Assembly (NCBI GenBank): GCA_003427395.1 | Contig: BFEA01000014.1 | Coordinates: 671,877-717,609, forward strand | Direction of reading: 5' to 3' | DNA length: 45,733 bases | Source of the DNA: Chara braunii | Taxonomy: Eukaryota > Streptophyta > Charophyceae > Charales > Characeae | Part shown: one piece after another, positions 29,485 through 39,504 of the stretch | How positions within the stretch are numbered: the first letter of the stretch is position 1 | How the letters are laid out: every line of letters begins with the position of its first letter | Position numbers and translations under genes: made by a program | Notes under the pieces: model-generated | Database searches by the model: none | What the model was told of the DNA's origin: nothing | What the model saw: only the letters and a program-made list of their open reading frames with translations

Positions 29485-32400
29485 TTAAAACACTTGTGGC
29501 CTGACTTGGACAACTGTCCACTCTCCGTTGCAAAAGACTCCTTCAATGTCCTGTGGGGTGCCTCCCATGGCATTCTCCATCTCTTTCCCAACCTGTGCAA
29601 TCCCACGGGTGATCTCATCGCGGAACTGGGGATCCCAAATGAGTCTCTCATCCACATAGTCAATAGCTTGCATCTGAGGAGGTTTGACAATCTCACTTTC
29701 ATACAACCCAGCCCCAGCGAAGTCCTCAAGATCTTCTCCATTTGAGTCAGACCTCACAATCAGTGATTCCTCCATCGCAAAGAAGGCAAATCGCTTGGAA
29801 GGGAGTGACAATATATGACATGACCCCGAACGCTTGTCTGCTGTGAAACTCAGAGCACAACCAGGGTAATTGCCCACCAATGCTTCTCCCAACCCTGGCA
29901 CCACCTCGCAAAACATGAGATTCGCATCCTTGGTTGTTGGATCTATGGTGTGGATGACAAATGCATACTCTGCTGGGATCACTTTCTGCAGCAGGCAACC
30001 CATGTACAAGTCCTTGTCTGGAAATCCTCTAGCGCGGCGGGCCAGCCAGGCCCGGCTTGTCCACTTACTGCCCCAGACCTTGCAGATTGCACGCCACATG
30101 CTGTCCCAGGCTCCGTTGGCACTGGAGGCTCTATCTTCACTGACCTGCAGCCCGGCACCCACAACAGCATGTGCGAGCTCCTCTCGCAGCCCGATTGGGG
30201 CCAGCAACCTCGTTTCAACAAGTTTGCGCACGTCTTCGAGCTGCTCTGCTGGCAATGCTGATGATTTGCGTCGACGGGTCTCAACCTCCTCCAGTTTGTG
30301 GCTTACCCGTGCTGCCACTTCAGCATTCACAGGGTCTGCCAGCACACGCTCAAAGGTCCCGAAAGGAAGGGCAGCAGATGGTGGAAGCTTTATCCTAGCT
30401 GGAACTCTTGACCTGACCTTTGCAATGTTGCCTGCTTTATGGCCAACAACTCCTGAAGAGAACTTCTCTTCTGTGATTGCCCAGGCCTGCGATTTCGAAA
30501 CTGCCGGGACCTCTAGCTGACGGCTGGCAGGTGATTGATTGCCACTCGATTCCATGACGTCCGCTGTCCCCAAGGCCACATCTTCTTTCTCCGTTACCTT
30601 GACCTTCCCTGAGGAATCTCCAGATGCCAGCACTGGTTTCCCTTGCATCTGACAGATGGACGCAAACTCATCAGCATCGAAGCACGTTGCCAGCAATACC
30701 TTGGAATTGCGAGCTCGGATGGCCACATGACTGAGTACATCCGTTGTGGAGGACGTGAGAACTCCTACTACCCCAATAGGAATGTCCTCCATCCCTCCTA
30801 GATCCTTGATGACAGCAATTTGAGGCGTGTCATAAACCTCCCCTTGCACAGATGCGAGCGACGGAAGAACCATGACAACACCCTGTGCACTCGCTTGGCT
30901 GATTACCTGCCAACTGGAGAGGCCGGCTGTGCTCCTCAACATGGGCTCCAGTCTTTGCAACATGATGGACAGCTGGAACAAGGGATGCCCTCTCACCACC
31001 TCTTCGCCAAAGTTTGTGACGTAAGACTGCTGTATGTTGCACGCCAGGCCAAACCGCTCCGCATGAGGCTGAACACAATTGTGTATCTGATCCATGAAGG
31101 CCTGCAGACCCAGTGAGAGTCTGTTGACTGCAGCCAATGCGAGCATGGCCCACTCCTTGGACCACCTGCCATGCTGGCTCTTAACCTTCACCCAATAGTT
31201 ATAGCAGTGACCGATTTCGCTGCTCTCGGCTGCAATGCACCCATTTTCCAGCACGAGGGCAATGAGTTCACAAAGGTCATCACCTGACAAGCTTGACTTG
31301 TCGATCCGAGACATATGCAAGCTGAAGTACCCCTCAAGGGCAATGTCCAACAACAACACATCTCTACTTGACCAGTCGCTCCGCCAGACGGATTCCAGCT
31401 TCTTACGAGCCTCCACGATCTTCCCGGGTACCCACCAGGCATCACGATCAGCCAATATGCTATACAGAGTGTGCTTGAGATCGTCATCCAAAAAGCCTTT
31501 GCTCATCTCCACCATTACGTCTAGATCGGCACCCGCATGCACAGTCTTCAGAACCCACAAGAAATGCTGGAAGGGCTGAATGAGATGCGGAAGGTGAACT
31601 GGGTCGGACCTGATAGGATGGTCCATGGACCGCAGCCATTCCCTGGAAATACCCCCTTTGTTCCACAAGGCACTGTAGAACTCGTCAATGGACCCCGTAT
31701 GGAGAAAATGAAGGTAGGCCTCGCAAATGGTTATGTCTTCGGGACTGGTATTGGTGTGCAATTTCTGGTGCCACTGCTCCAAGAAGGGTTCATGCAGCCC
31801 CGGCCTGTGGCCCTCGCGAATGCCGTGCGCGCGCATGATGTGCAAGATCCCCATGCGAATCTGCTCCGAGTCGCCGCCTCCGCGCGGAAGCGTGGCCATT
31901 GCCATTCTCGCGAACCGTCTGACGCCGGGATCAGCAGACGCTCGCGCTTTCATCATCATCCGCGTCGTCATCACCTTCTGAACGTGAGCAATGTCCTTCG
32001 TCTGGTAATTAGAATTCCTGTACCAGTCTAGCAGACGGTTGGCTGAGAGCCGCAGCCAGGTGAAGACGAAGCCCATCCCATCCTCCCCAGCGCTTTCAGC
32101 TCCGTCCAGCACCTCCATCGCCAGTATGAAGCGATTGAACAGACCCCAGTTGGAGTAGGTGCTCTCTGCGGCTATCACTTTGTCAACGAGTTGCTCTAAA
32201 CCAATCGGCTTCAGATCAACCGTAAAGAACGTGCCGTTGTTGTACCATTTCTCGCCTTTCTTCAGGACAAAAACTAGCCGTTGAGGAGCGAGCGCCTCCT
32301 CCACGCTTAGTCTCACCTGCCAGGATGCACCCTGATCACCGTCGTTCCTGCGAAACGGAGTCTGCACTGCATCCCGATCCGCCTGATGACTGTCCTCAGT

Positions 32401-33504
32401 CCACATTTCCTGAGGCGGCAGCTGCCAGTCGTTCGCCGCCCAGTGCAGGATGACACCCTCCTCCTCGCCCTGGCTGACAGTCACGACATAACGACCCCCC
32501 GGGCTGCGGCGAGCCTCCACGTGGAGGTTCCACCCATCGGCAATCTCGTACGTTTCAGAAGACAACACTTGCGCACTCTCCTCTTCCGTCCTGAGCTCTT
32601 CCTCCAGAGATGGCATTTGCCTGCTAACCGCCGCTTCGCGGACGAACGTCGGCCGCCGTGAGAACGATCGCCGACGATGCGAATACAACGGCGGGGCCGG
32701 ATCCAGCGACGATGTCCGAAACGAAGACGAAAAGGAGCAGCGGCTGCCATCGCTGCGGCTGAAAGAAAAACACCGAGAAAACACGAATTGGAGCGAGTTC
32801 TTGCGTTCTAGACCGCACCTTGAAGCAGGACTTTCACAGGAATCGCCTTGATTATCCCCGAAGCTGTGGCTCGTTAATCTGTTGCTGCTGTCGAGAGCTT
32901 CCCCCCCGATCATCGCTCCACGTCGGCTCGTTTTCCCTGACTCATGCAACAAGGAAGACGACATGGTAGGCACAGAGCGAGGGTTCGACGCCACTGATAC
33001 CACAGGTTGCGCATCAGATCCCTTCCAAACGGAGCAATGGCTGCGCCGAGGCCCAACAAGATGGCACGGAGACGGAAACAAGGGCGCGGAGACACACGGA
33101 GGGAAGCAGCCTTCGGTGAAATGACGACGACGACGCCTAGGAGCTCCTCCTCTCGAGAAAAGCCTGGCGCGACCTCCGTTTGAGTAGCTGTAGCCATCCT
33201 CTCCCTCTCCTTCTCCTCCTCCTCCTCCTCCTACTCCTACGTTGAGGGTAAGGGAGTGGCGTGTGCTTACCAATGGTGCCGAAGCTGCAGGGAGATGTTC
33301 CCTGCGCTCTAGATAGGTGCGGCGAAGGCGATTCCCAAGGAGGAGTGCAGCAGTTGATGGAGCGCATTCGGGGCGATCGTGATGAGGAATTTCGCGAAAC
33401 GTCGCTCTGGCTGCCGGGATTCCTCCACAAGCGACCGGGACTGCAGCACACGAAGCGCTCGCAGGAAGGATGATGCCAGCAGCATACGTAGCCATCATCT
33501 CCAT
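29485..33504 (-). CDS. α-glucan, water dikinase (GWD family), single-exon
   Basis: 1,339 residues without a stop. GWD transfers the β-phosphate of ATP to glucosyl residues of starch (releasing AMP and phosphate), opening granules for degradation in plastids. Residues 1-300 are Ser/Arg/Gly-rich, consistent with a plastid-targeting leader that is unusually long; Met181 or Met297 could be the real start. One CBM45-like starch-binding domain lies at about 318-432 (ILHWAANDWQLPP; FVLKKGEKWYNNGTFF). The central dikinase region has WHQKLHTNTSPEDITICEAY (578-597). The phospho-histidine motif TDVLSHVAIRARNSK places the catalytic His at 926. The C-terminal ATP-binding domain (about 1009-1339) has RSDSNGEDLEDFAGAGLY and ends VVQVRPQVF, as in the family. 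Plant GWD1 usually has two CBM45 domains and about 1,400-1,460 residues; PWD has CBM20, not seen here. Plant homologues normally have many introns; this one has none. Confidence 0.93.
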   Translation of the reverse strand: MEMMATYAAGIILPASASCAAVPVACGGIPAARATFREIPHHDRPECAPSTAALLLGNRLRRTYLERREHLPAASAPLVSTRHSLTLNVGVGGGGGGEGEGEDGYSYSNGGRARLFSRGGAPRRRRRHFTEGCFPPCVSAPLFPSPCHLVGPRRSHCSVWKGSDAQPVVSVASNPRSVPTMSSSLLHESGKTSRRGAMIGGEALDSSNRLTSHSFGDNQGDSCESPASRCGLERKNSLQFVFSRCFSFSRSDGSRCSFSSSFRTSSLDPAPPLYSHRRRSFSRRPTFVREAAVSRQMPSLEEELRTEEESAQVLSSETYEIADGWNLHVEARRSPGGRYVVTVSQGEEEGVILHWAANDWQLPPQEMWTEDSHQADRDAVQTPFRRNDGDQGASWQVRLSVEEALAPQRLVFVLKKGEKWYNNGTFFTVDLKPIGLEQLVDKVIAAESTYSNWGLFNRFILAMEVLDGAESAGEDGMGFVFTWLRLSANRLLDWYRNSNYQTKDIAHVQKVMTTRMMMKARASADPGVRRFARMAMATLPRGGGDSEQIRMGILHIMRAHGIREGHRPGLHEPFLEQWHQKLHTNTSPEDITICEAYLHFLHTGSIDEFYSALWNKGGISREWLRSMDHPIRSDPVHLPHLIQPFQHFLWVLKTVHAGADLDVMVEMSKGFLDDDLKHTLYSILADRDAWWVPGKIVEARKKLESVWRSDWSSRDVLLLDIALEGYFSLHMSRIDKSSLSGDDLCELIALVLENGCIAAESSEIGHCYNYWVKVKSQHGRWSKEWAMLALAAVNRLSLGLQAFMDQIHNCVQPHAERFGLACNIQQSYVTNFGEEVVRGHPLFQLSIMLQRLEPMLRSTAGLSSWQVISQASAQGVVMVLPSLASVQGEVYDTPQIAVIKDLGGMEDIPIGVVGVLTSSTTDVLSHVAIRARNSKVLLATCFDADEFASICQMQGKPVLASGDSSGKVKVTEKEDVALGTADVMESSGNQSPASRQLEVPAVSKSQAWAITEEKFSSGVVGHKAGNIAKVRSRVPARIKLPPSAALPFGTFERVLADPVNAEVAARVSHKLEEVETRRRKSSALPAEQLEDVRKLVETRLLAPIGLREELAHAVVGAGLQVSEDRASSANGAWDSMWRAICKVWGSKWTSRAWLARRARGFPDKDLYMGCLLQKVIPAEYAFVIHTIDPTTKDANLMFCEVVPGLGEALVGNYPGCALSFTADKRSGSCHILSLPSKRFAFFAMEESLIVRSDSNGEDLEDFAGAGLYESEIVKPPQMQAIDYVDERLIWDPQFRDEITRGIAQVGKEMENAMGGTPQDIEGVFCNGEWTVVQVRPQVF

Positions 33505-33689
33505 GACGTCTCAGATTCGAACGCCAACCGCAAACGCACAGCCTCAGACTGAGCTAAACCTACGCACTCAGATAAGGAAAGCAACTCCTCCTACAGTACA
33601 TCACCCCCCCCCCTCCACTATCCCGCAAAAGAAGGCTGCCAGGTGACTGCAACGCGGTGCCGCCAGCTCTGATTACAACAAGCTTGCTG

Positions 33690-33697
33690 GTTATAAT
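33690..33697 (-). promoter_or_regulatory. possible TATA-like element of the dikinase gene
   Basis: GAATTATAACC on the minus strand, about 190 bp upstream of the first ATG. Further upstream lie (GT)n and (GA)n tracts (33912-34001), which are common near plant promoters. Position only; no other support. Confidence 0.2.
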
Positions 33698-33911
33698 TCA
33701 CAACGAATCATCAAAATTCAAGCAAAAGACATCACCCCAGCCACCATGGACCCCCAGGAACCACCGGTGTCTGATGGCGATGGAGACGCACGTACGATTA
33801 CGATTGGCTTGGCATAGGAAGAGGGAACGTCCGTTCCGCCCAAGGTCGCAAGAGAATGGTAGAGAGTGAGGGAGAGATAGAGAGAGCGGGCAAGCAAGGA
33901 GACGCCCGGCA

Positions 33912-33931
33912 TGTGTGTGTGTGTGTGTGTG

Positions 33932-34001
<70 letters not shown>
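33912..34001 (+). repeat. (GT)n and (GA)n microsatellites
   Basis: A short GT run, then about 68 bp of GA leading into the second duplicated block. Confidence 0.95.
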
Positions 34002-34004
<3 letters not shown>

Positions 34005-34734
34005 GTCACCGTGCAATTGTCCTAGGACGAAAGAGGAGAAGCTTGTCCCGGCTCGCTTGAGGAAGAGAGCTGAGACAGTTCGGAGATGCCCCTGCTGACG
34101 GAGGCGGTGTGGCTATAAGGACGAACTCCAATGCTAAGACGGCACGTCGGACCTGATCTTTCTGTTTTCTCTTTGAAACCGTTATTAGAAAATAGAAACA
34201 GTTACTTAGTGGTTTCGCCGTGATTTTCGTTTGGCCTTGCGTAGAAGGCCAGTGCTGTTCTTTCTGCGATATCCGCGTCAGCCAACAGAGACGTGACTCG
34301 TTACCTCTTTCCTGTTGTTCTGGAGGTGAGTGTCACACGGGGCTTCTTTTTTTTTTCCTTACTTGACACACGGGGCATATGGTGTCGGTTCTATCGGTTC
34401 TATTTTTAATTTGTTTTAACGGCCCTGCGTCCTAACTGCCAGGCACTGGCCTCGCCTCGTGGTTTGGTCAGTTATCAACGCTCCTAACGTCTTCGGGTAC
34501 TCACACGTCTTCGGGTACTTACACGAGCACTTTCCAGAATCCATGTGGCTGCAAATACGGCCAGACCTGGACGAACGTGACTGCGTTCACGTCCAGAGCT
34601 TTGTCGAAAAAAAATCCCTCGTGTCAGTATGGCCTTCACCACTCGGATAGTCCTCTTTTTCTTTTTCTTATTTTTGGGACGGATAGACCTCTTTTGTAGC
34701 GGGCCTCGCCCGTGTCCGCTCAATTACTGGTAGT

Positions 34735-34769
<35 letters not shown>

Positions 34770-34819
34770 AGAGAGAGAGAGAGAGAGAGAGAGCTCTGTG
34801 CGTGTGTACACACAGACAG

Positions 34820-34850
<31 letters not shown>
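34002..34850 (+). repeat. duplicated block, copy 2
   Basis: Identical to 28447-29180 over at least 734 bp, then CT/GA and CA microsatellites of slightly different length. Unlike copy 1 it continues into unique sequence on both sides (GA run to 34903, then GGGTGAAGCCCTCCC), so this is the more believable genomic location. No gene seen. Confidence 0.9.
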
Positions 34851-34908
<58 letters not shown>

Positions 34909-35204
34909 GAAGCCCTCCCTGGAGGACAGACGAATAAGGGATTATGAAAGAAAGGTGGAGAGCCACTAGCAGGATAGCTGCTCTGATTCGTTGGACTCTG
35001 ACGGAAACAGACTGTTGAAGCTATGACAGGAAAGAGATAGCTCCGAGGAATTTTCACGGAGACGCACAGAAACCATGAGGAAAAAGAACAGGAGAAGTTG
35101 GAGACAATCCGCCCTTTTGGCTAACTTGAAGATGGAATTTAGTTTCTGTTGTACGTGTCCCCCGGCCCGCCGCAGCACTCACACACATCATAATGTCATC
35201 ATTT

Positions 35205-35276
35205 GATGTTGTAGCGCAGCAGGTTGAGCTCAGTGCTGATAAGAATGAGATTCAGGGTTCGATACTAGCTCACGGA
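35205..35276 (+). repeat. tRNA-like sequence (SINE head or tRNA pseudogene)
   Basis: A perfect A box TAGCGCAGCAGG (35212-35223) and a near-perfect B box GGTTCGATACT (35256-35266) at exact tRNA spacing (positions 8 and 52). The anticodon position would read GAT. T and acceptor stems do not pair, so it is not a working tRNA; a tRNA-derived SINE head or an old tRNA pseudogene is likely. No poly-A is visible within 100 bp. Confidence 0.5.
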
Positions 35277-35372
35277 GTCTTGAAACGGTTGGGGTGCACA
35301 CAAGGGACACATTAGAGTGGAGGGTCATGTAGCTGGTTACCTTAGTGCTCTGTTTGATGGTGGGAGGGCCAT

Positions 35373-35450
35373 GGGTTAGGAACAGGGTTAGGAACAGGGT
35401 TAGGAACAGGGTTCAGGAACAGGGTTAGGAACAGGGTTAGGAACAGGGTT
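35373..35450 (+). repeat. telomere-like 12-bp minisatellite (GGGTTAGGAACA)
   Basis: Six to seven units of GGGTTAGGAACA, one with an extra C. A further GGAACAGGGTTAGGGGGAAC lies at 35895. The GGGTTAG core resembles the plant telomere motif, but the 12-bp unit shows it is not a telomere array. Confidence 0.9.
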
Positions 35451-35594
35451 GACATACGAGGGAACGGAGGATACCCAGCTCTCTATCATCACCACACAAC
35501 TAAGCTAGATGGAAGTCACTGTGCACCCTCGTGAAGACCTGTAGTAGCATGTTCAAAACTTAGCTCCCGAAGTCGGCAATCGGCGTCTGCTTCA

Positions 35595-35637
35595 ACCGGG
35601 GCTGAGCAGGAGGTAGGCATCTCTGCTTAGCCCCGGT
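35595..35637. repeat. 15-bp inverted repeat (hairpin)
   Basis: ACCGGGGCTGAGCAG pairs with CTGCTTAGCCCCGGT (14 of 15) across a 13-nt loop. No T-run or adjacent gene gives it a role. Confidence 0.65.
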
Positions 35638-36006
35638 ACCTGCAACTGCTGTCTGGTCAGGTCACCTCGCCAAGATGGCAATGGGTGATGGTCCTGGGTG
35701 GTTAACACTAGGGTAGGACAGGGCGGGTGGGGGTGCGCAAGGGCAGAAAGATGAGAGGAAGGGTGGGTGGGGTCTTCAAAGGGGTTCATCTGGACAACCG
35801 AGTGGCCGAGTACTGTGGGTGACTGCCATCCGTCTAGTATCCCACCTCTACAACAACCTGGGCTTTATATGAAAAAAAAAAAATGAAAAAAAAAAGGAAC
35901 AGGGTTAGGGGGAACATCACTCTCCAGGGGCACAATCATGGAGGTCCGTAGAGGGAGTAGGTGCAGAATAGAGGTGTGGCCTACCTTGAATCGCGATGAG
36001 GTTGGT

Positions 36007-36103
36007 GGGACTGCCGGTTCTGCACCTGTATTGAGTGGGACTGCGGGGTCTGCACCTGTATTGAGTGGGACTGCGGGGTCTGCACCTGTATTGAGTGGTT
36101 TAG
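36007..36103 (+). repeat. 30-bp minisatellite
   Basis: Three units of GTGGGACTGCSGGKTCTGCA-CCTGTATTGA. Because 30 is a multiple of 3, an overlying frame (35938-36204) reads a 10-residue repeat GTAGSAPVLS; I do not take this as proof of a gene. 36210-36780 otherwise contains only Leu/Cys-rich pseudo-ORFs. Confidence 0.9.
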
Positions 36104-36787
36104 GGTCGAGTTACTTGAGTGTGATGGAGGGGATAGGACCCCTGCCGCACGGGTGCCAGGGTAGCTTGCATCTGATTCAGGGAATAGGATCGTGTGCTCC
36201 CTAAACATATAGTGATATGTATACCGTGTCCAGGTGAAGTGCTTAGAAAAGGTCTGACTCTAAAAAACTGACTAGAACACAACTACAACCTGAAAATGAA
36301 GCCTGTACAAGGAAAATATTTAGACAATTACAACCCTAATGATAGTTGTGCTGGGTGGGTATAAACCTTGGCTAGGGGGGGCATTTAGACACTGCCTGTC
36401 ATAGTACCTAGGGCTTGTATGATAAGAATATCTGACACTGCGAAGTCCAGGTATGAAATCTGGGGGACAATCAGGGGCTATGCATAGGGCCTCATGAAGC
36501 TGGTACTATTACACCTGCTTCTACGTGTGTGGCTGCTTTGTTGGTGTTGCCTTGTGCTTCACTGCATGGTTGCTGCGCTTGCCATGTCATTCCTTGCAGT
36601 AGTCTTTGGCGTTGAGCAGCCATGTTGGCTCTGCAGCGTTGCCTGGTGCTTCACCGGGTTGCTGGCCGCTGCTGTGGACAGTCTGCCTTCAACAAGGGTC
36701 TAAAGGGTTCATGACCCAAACTATCAAATACAGAGATTCCGCAGATTGTCGAACGTTCAGCCTTATCATGAGTCCGTGCAACGGTGC

Positions 36788-36940
36788 AACTCCGAAGAAA
36801 CAATCTTTCATCCTCAGTTTTATTTTTTTCGATTTTTCAACTCCGATGAAACAATCTTTCATCCTCAGTTTTTTTTTTTCCGATTTTTCAACTCCGATGA
36901 AACAATCTTTCATCCTCAGTTTTATTTTTTTCGATTTTTC
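36788..36940 (+). repeat. 51-bp minisatellite, three units
   Basis: Units start at 36788, 36839 and 36890, each AACTCCGAWGAAACAATCTT-TCATCCTCAG plus a T-rich end. One frame is open through all three (NSDETIFHPQFYFFRFF, 17 residues each). Differences are few and mainly in the T tract, indicating recent expansion. 36945-37400 is pyrimidine-rich with no supported gene. Confidence 0.92.
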
Positions 36941-37401
36941 TTTTTGCTGCTCTGGTCTCCGTTTGGCACTTAAACTTTGCGTCTTTTCCCTTGTTGTTGA
37001 TGTCTTGTGCTGTTTGTTTGCCCACCCGCCTCTCCCGTGCCCTCCAGCCTATGTGCCTTGCAGCTGCTTCTCGTTCAATGCCTCCTCGCCTTTCTCCTGG
37101 CTGTGTATTGCATGCCTTCGTTTTGCTTCACTGCCCTTTGCTCTCGCCATCTTATCTTCCCATGCTGATTGCCTGGTTGGTTAACTGTCCGCTGCCTTGC
37201 TCCTTTTGCCCCATTGTCTTTGTCTTGCTGCTTTTTGCTCTCTGCCGTCTGCCTTTTCCCTTGCTGCCTTGTGGCCTAGTGCGCCTAAGTACTAGTCCTT
37301 CTGCGCTTTCTTATGTTTGGGATGAATGTCTGTTTTGGTCTAAACATATGAAGTGGATGATGTATCTCCTTGGTATGTTTTTTTATCGTGCTTCTCATCC
37401 A

Positions 37402-37402
<1 letters not shown>

Positions 37403-37467
<65 letters not shown>
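37403..37467 (+). repeat. (CA)n microsatellite
   Basis: About 65 bp of pure CA. Confidence 0.98.
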
Positions 37468-37470
<3 letters not shown>

Positions 37471-37708
37471 CAGCTAGTCAGAATCTTTGTAAAAAAATGG
37501 AATGTGTTTTGAGGAGAGGAATGGGAGAGGAAAATAGTTTCCCAAAGGGAGAAATATACTGATGCATGTATATGAAGTAGTCAATAGGATTACACTTGAT
37601 GCAGTAGTTTGTGTTTGAGAAATCGTAGATCAGATAGACAGGGCTTTCCCATCATCTAACGTACATTGGTTAATGAACATACACAGGTAGTAGGTGATAT
37701 CAACACAA

Positions 37709-37864
37709 CTCTGTATAGGGACGCTGGACCCGATTTCCAGCAGGTGTAGCTCCCCACCAATAGATGGAGCCTTCGATGATGGGGCCTACTTACCGGGGAT
37801 GCTCTTACCACCTCATTAAGTAGGCTTCCCGCATACGAAGTTAAAAAAAAAAAAAAAAAAAAAA
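37709..37864 (+). mobile_element. SINE-A copy, best full-length example
   Basis: CTCTGTATAGGGACGCTGG, T-arm-like hairpin CTGGA-CCCGATT-TCCAG (37734-37750), CAGGTGTAGCTCCCCACCAA, TAGATGGAGCC, GGGGATGCTCTTACCACCTC and a 22-A tail. About 155 bp. No clear target duplication. Confidence 0.8.
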
Positions 37865-39504
37865 GTATCAAAAAAATAGAAAAAGTTTTTGCAAAAAAAG
37901 AAGAAAAGAAAAAGAAAAGATAAAAATAAGAGAAATGAAAAACTGACTTTAAAAAAACTGTATAGTAAAATATAAGGTGAGGAACTTGTTTGCTGGAACA
38001 ACATCAGGGCCTCTGGGGGAACCGTAACTTCGTAAGTAGTGAGATCTGAGGTCTAAGTTGAGAAGAAAGGGCACCATAGGCGGAGTTCGGACTGGCACTA
38101 AGCGGACGACCCAAAAAGAAAGAGGGGGCCGGGGGCAGCGTGTGAGAAAAGCTATTGTGGGACGCAGCTCGGGGCCGACTATAATACTGGAGTGTAGCTC
38201 ATTGCTAAGCCTCGGTGAATGAGGCTGCGCGGTAGATCACTGCAGTAAGTTAACGCTTCAAGCGCTATCGTACCTCGGGGACCTGCCGTGGTTACAGCGC
38301 GATGTCCGATCTATCGTCGTCTTCGCCGTCTTCTTCTTCAGCCTTATTTCTCGAGCACCGTGTTCGCGTTCCGATTCCGCCGGGAGAAGAGAGGACTGTA
38401 CTGAAAGAGAGGGCTGGTGTAACAGCCTCGTGTTCCCTGTCGAACACCACTCTATCGTGTGAAGCTGCCATCTGCTTGTGCTGATCATAGCTCCGAAGAA
38501 AGTTGCAGTGAGGTGTACTCCAGAAGGGGTACTGACGTGGAATCCACGTGGGATACATTAGATCATGGAGGAGACTCTCGTTTGATGAGATACTGGAAGA
38601 GCATCTGAAAGAGGAGAACTTTTTCGACGAGTCGCAGGGAGAAGCAGTGCCGGAGGTGATGGTTAATCTCTGAGATATCGCATTTTCCCCCCTAGTATGT
38701 ATAATGTCTATCGATCTCCTTTCTAATTTACGAGTCTTCAATGACCTCTATCCTGTTTATGAACGTCTATTTGTGTGCATATGATGTGTACATCCTGGTT
38801 GGGGAAGCAAAGCAGTGTTGGTAAATGTGCTTCAATCATTCTCCTCTGATGAGCTGGCAAGTGTGGCAGGCCGGTGAAAAACTAGTTCAAGGGAATTGCC
38901 ACTACCCCTAGCCTTTTTTCTCCACTGCTATGGTGTCGCCGGCTCTCAATTTGGCCTTATGGCGAACCGTTAGAACCAGGAAATGTGTGTGTGATCATAT
39001 CCGCAATGCTTATTGATGGACGAGCACCATGTACTATACTCACCACCTGTTTGATACTCCTCGTACTTTATGTGTTGAAGTCGTTGTTGTATCTTGGGAT
39101 GGATGGCAATTGGCTAGACTATGTTTGCAGAAGAAGACATCTGATCAACTTTCTACTCACCCAAGTGGAATGCAGTCAGAATCAATGAGCGACTTGGTTA
39201 CGAGGGTCACGTCGGCAATTTTGAGGATTCTGCATATAGGGATCACCAGATGTATGAGGTGGCCTACTGAAGGGATTTGTTCTCGGTGCACCATGAATGA
39301 ATGGCGGAAGGAGAGGAAGGAGGGGGCTCACGAGTGTGCTATGGAAAGAGAAAGGAAGAAGGGTGTTGAGAGACATTGAGGTCTGACGAGCAAGAGGCAG
39401 GGGGATTCGAGATGCGAATGTGTAGTAGATTAGGTTGAGAATAATATTGATAAGTGGACTAGGATGTGTGATGGGATGAAGGAAAGCTCAACCAGATGTG
39501 AAGT
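37865..39504. other. no gene recognised; possible small coding piece near 38.3-38.7 kb
   Basis: A/T-rich to 38000. At 38302 a plus-strand ORF MSDLSSSSPSSSSALFLEHR-... runs 60 codons; a separate open stretch at 38562-38673 reads RLSFDEILEEHLKEENFFDE and ends PEVMVNL-stop. They could be two exons, but no splice pair is convincing and a minus-strand ORF overlaps, so no CDS is called. Nothing is recognised in 38700-39504. Confidence 0.3.

Noticed and set aside
29870-32031. Long plus-strand ORFs of 164-216 codons inside the dikinase region
   Set aside because: Antisense shadows of the GC-rich dikinase ORF, with no domain of their own.
28421-34850. LTR retrotransposon carrying the dikinase gene
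   Set aside because: Direct repeats are explained by an assembly join; no TG...CA ends, primer-binding site, polypurine tract or target duplication.
35205-35276. Functional tRNA-Ile (anticodon GAT)
   Set aside because: A and B boxes fit but T and acceptor stems do not pair.
35373-35450. True telomere or chromosome end
   Set aside because: Unit is 12 bp, short array, with unique sequence on both sides.
36494-37184. Leu/Cys-rich ORFs as secreted or membrane proteins
   Set aside because: Pyrimidine-rich low-complexity sequence reading through a minisatellite; no homology or start context.
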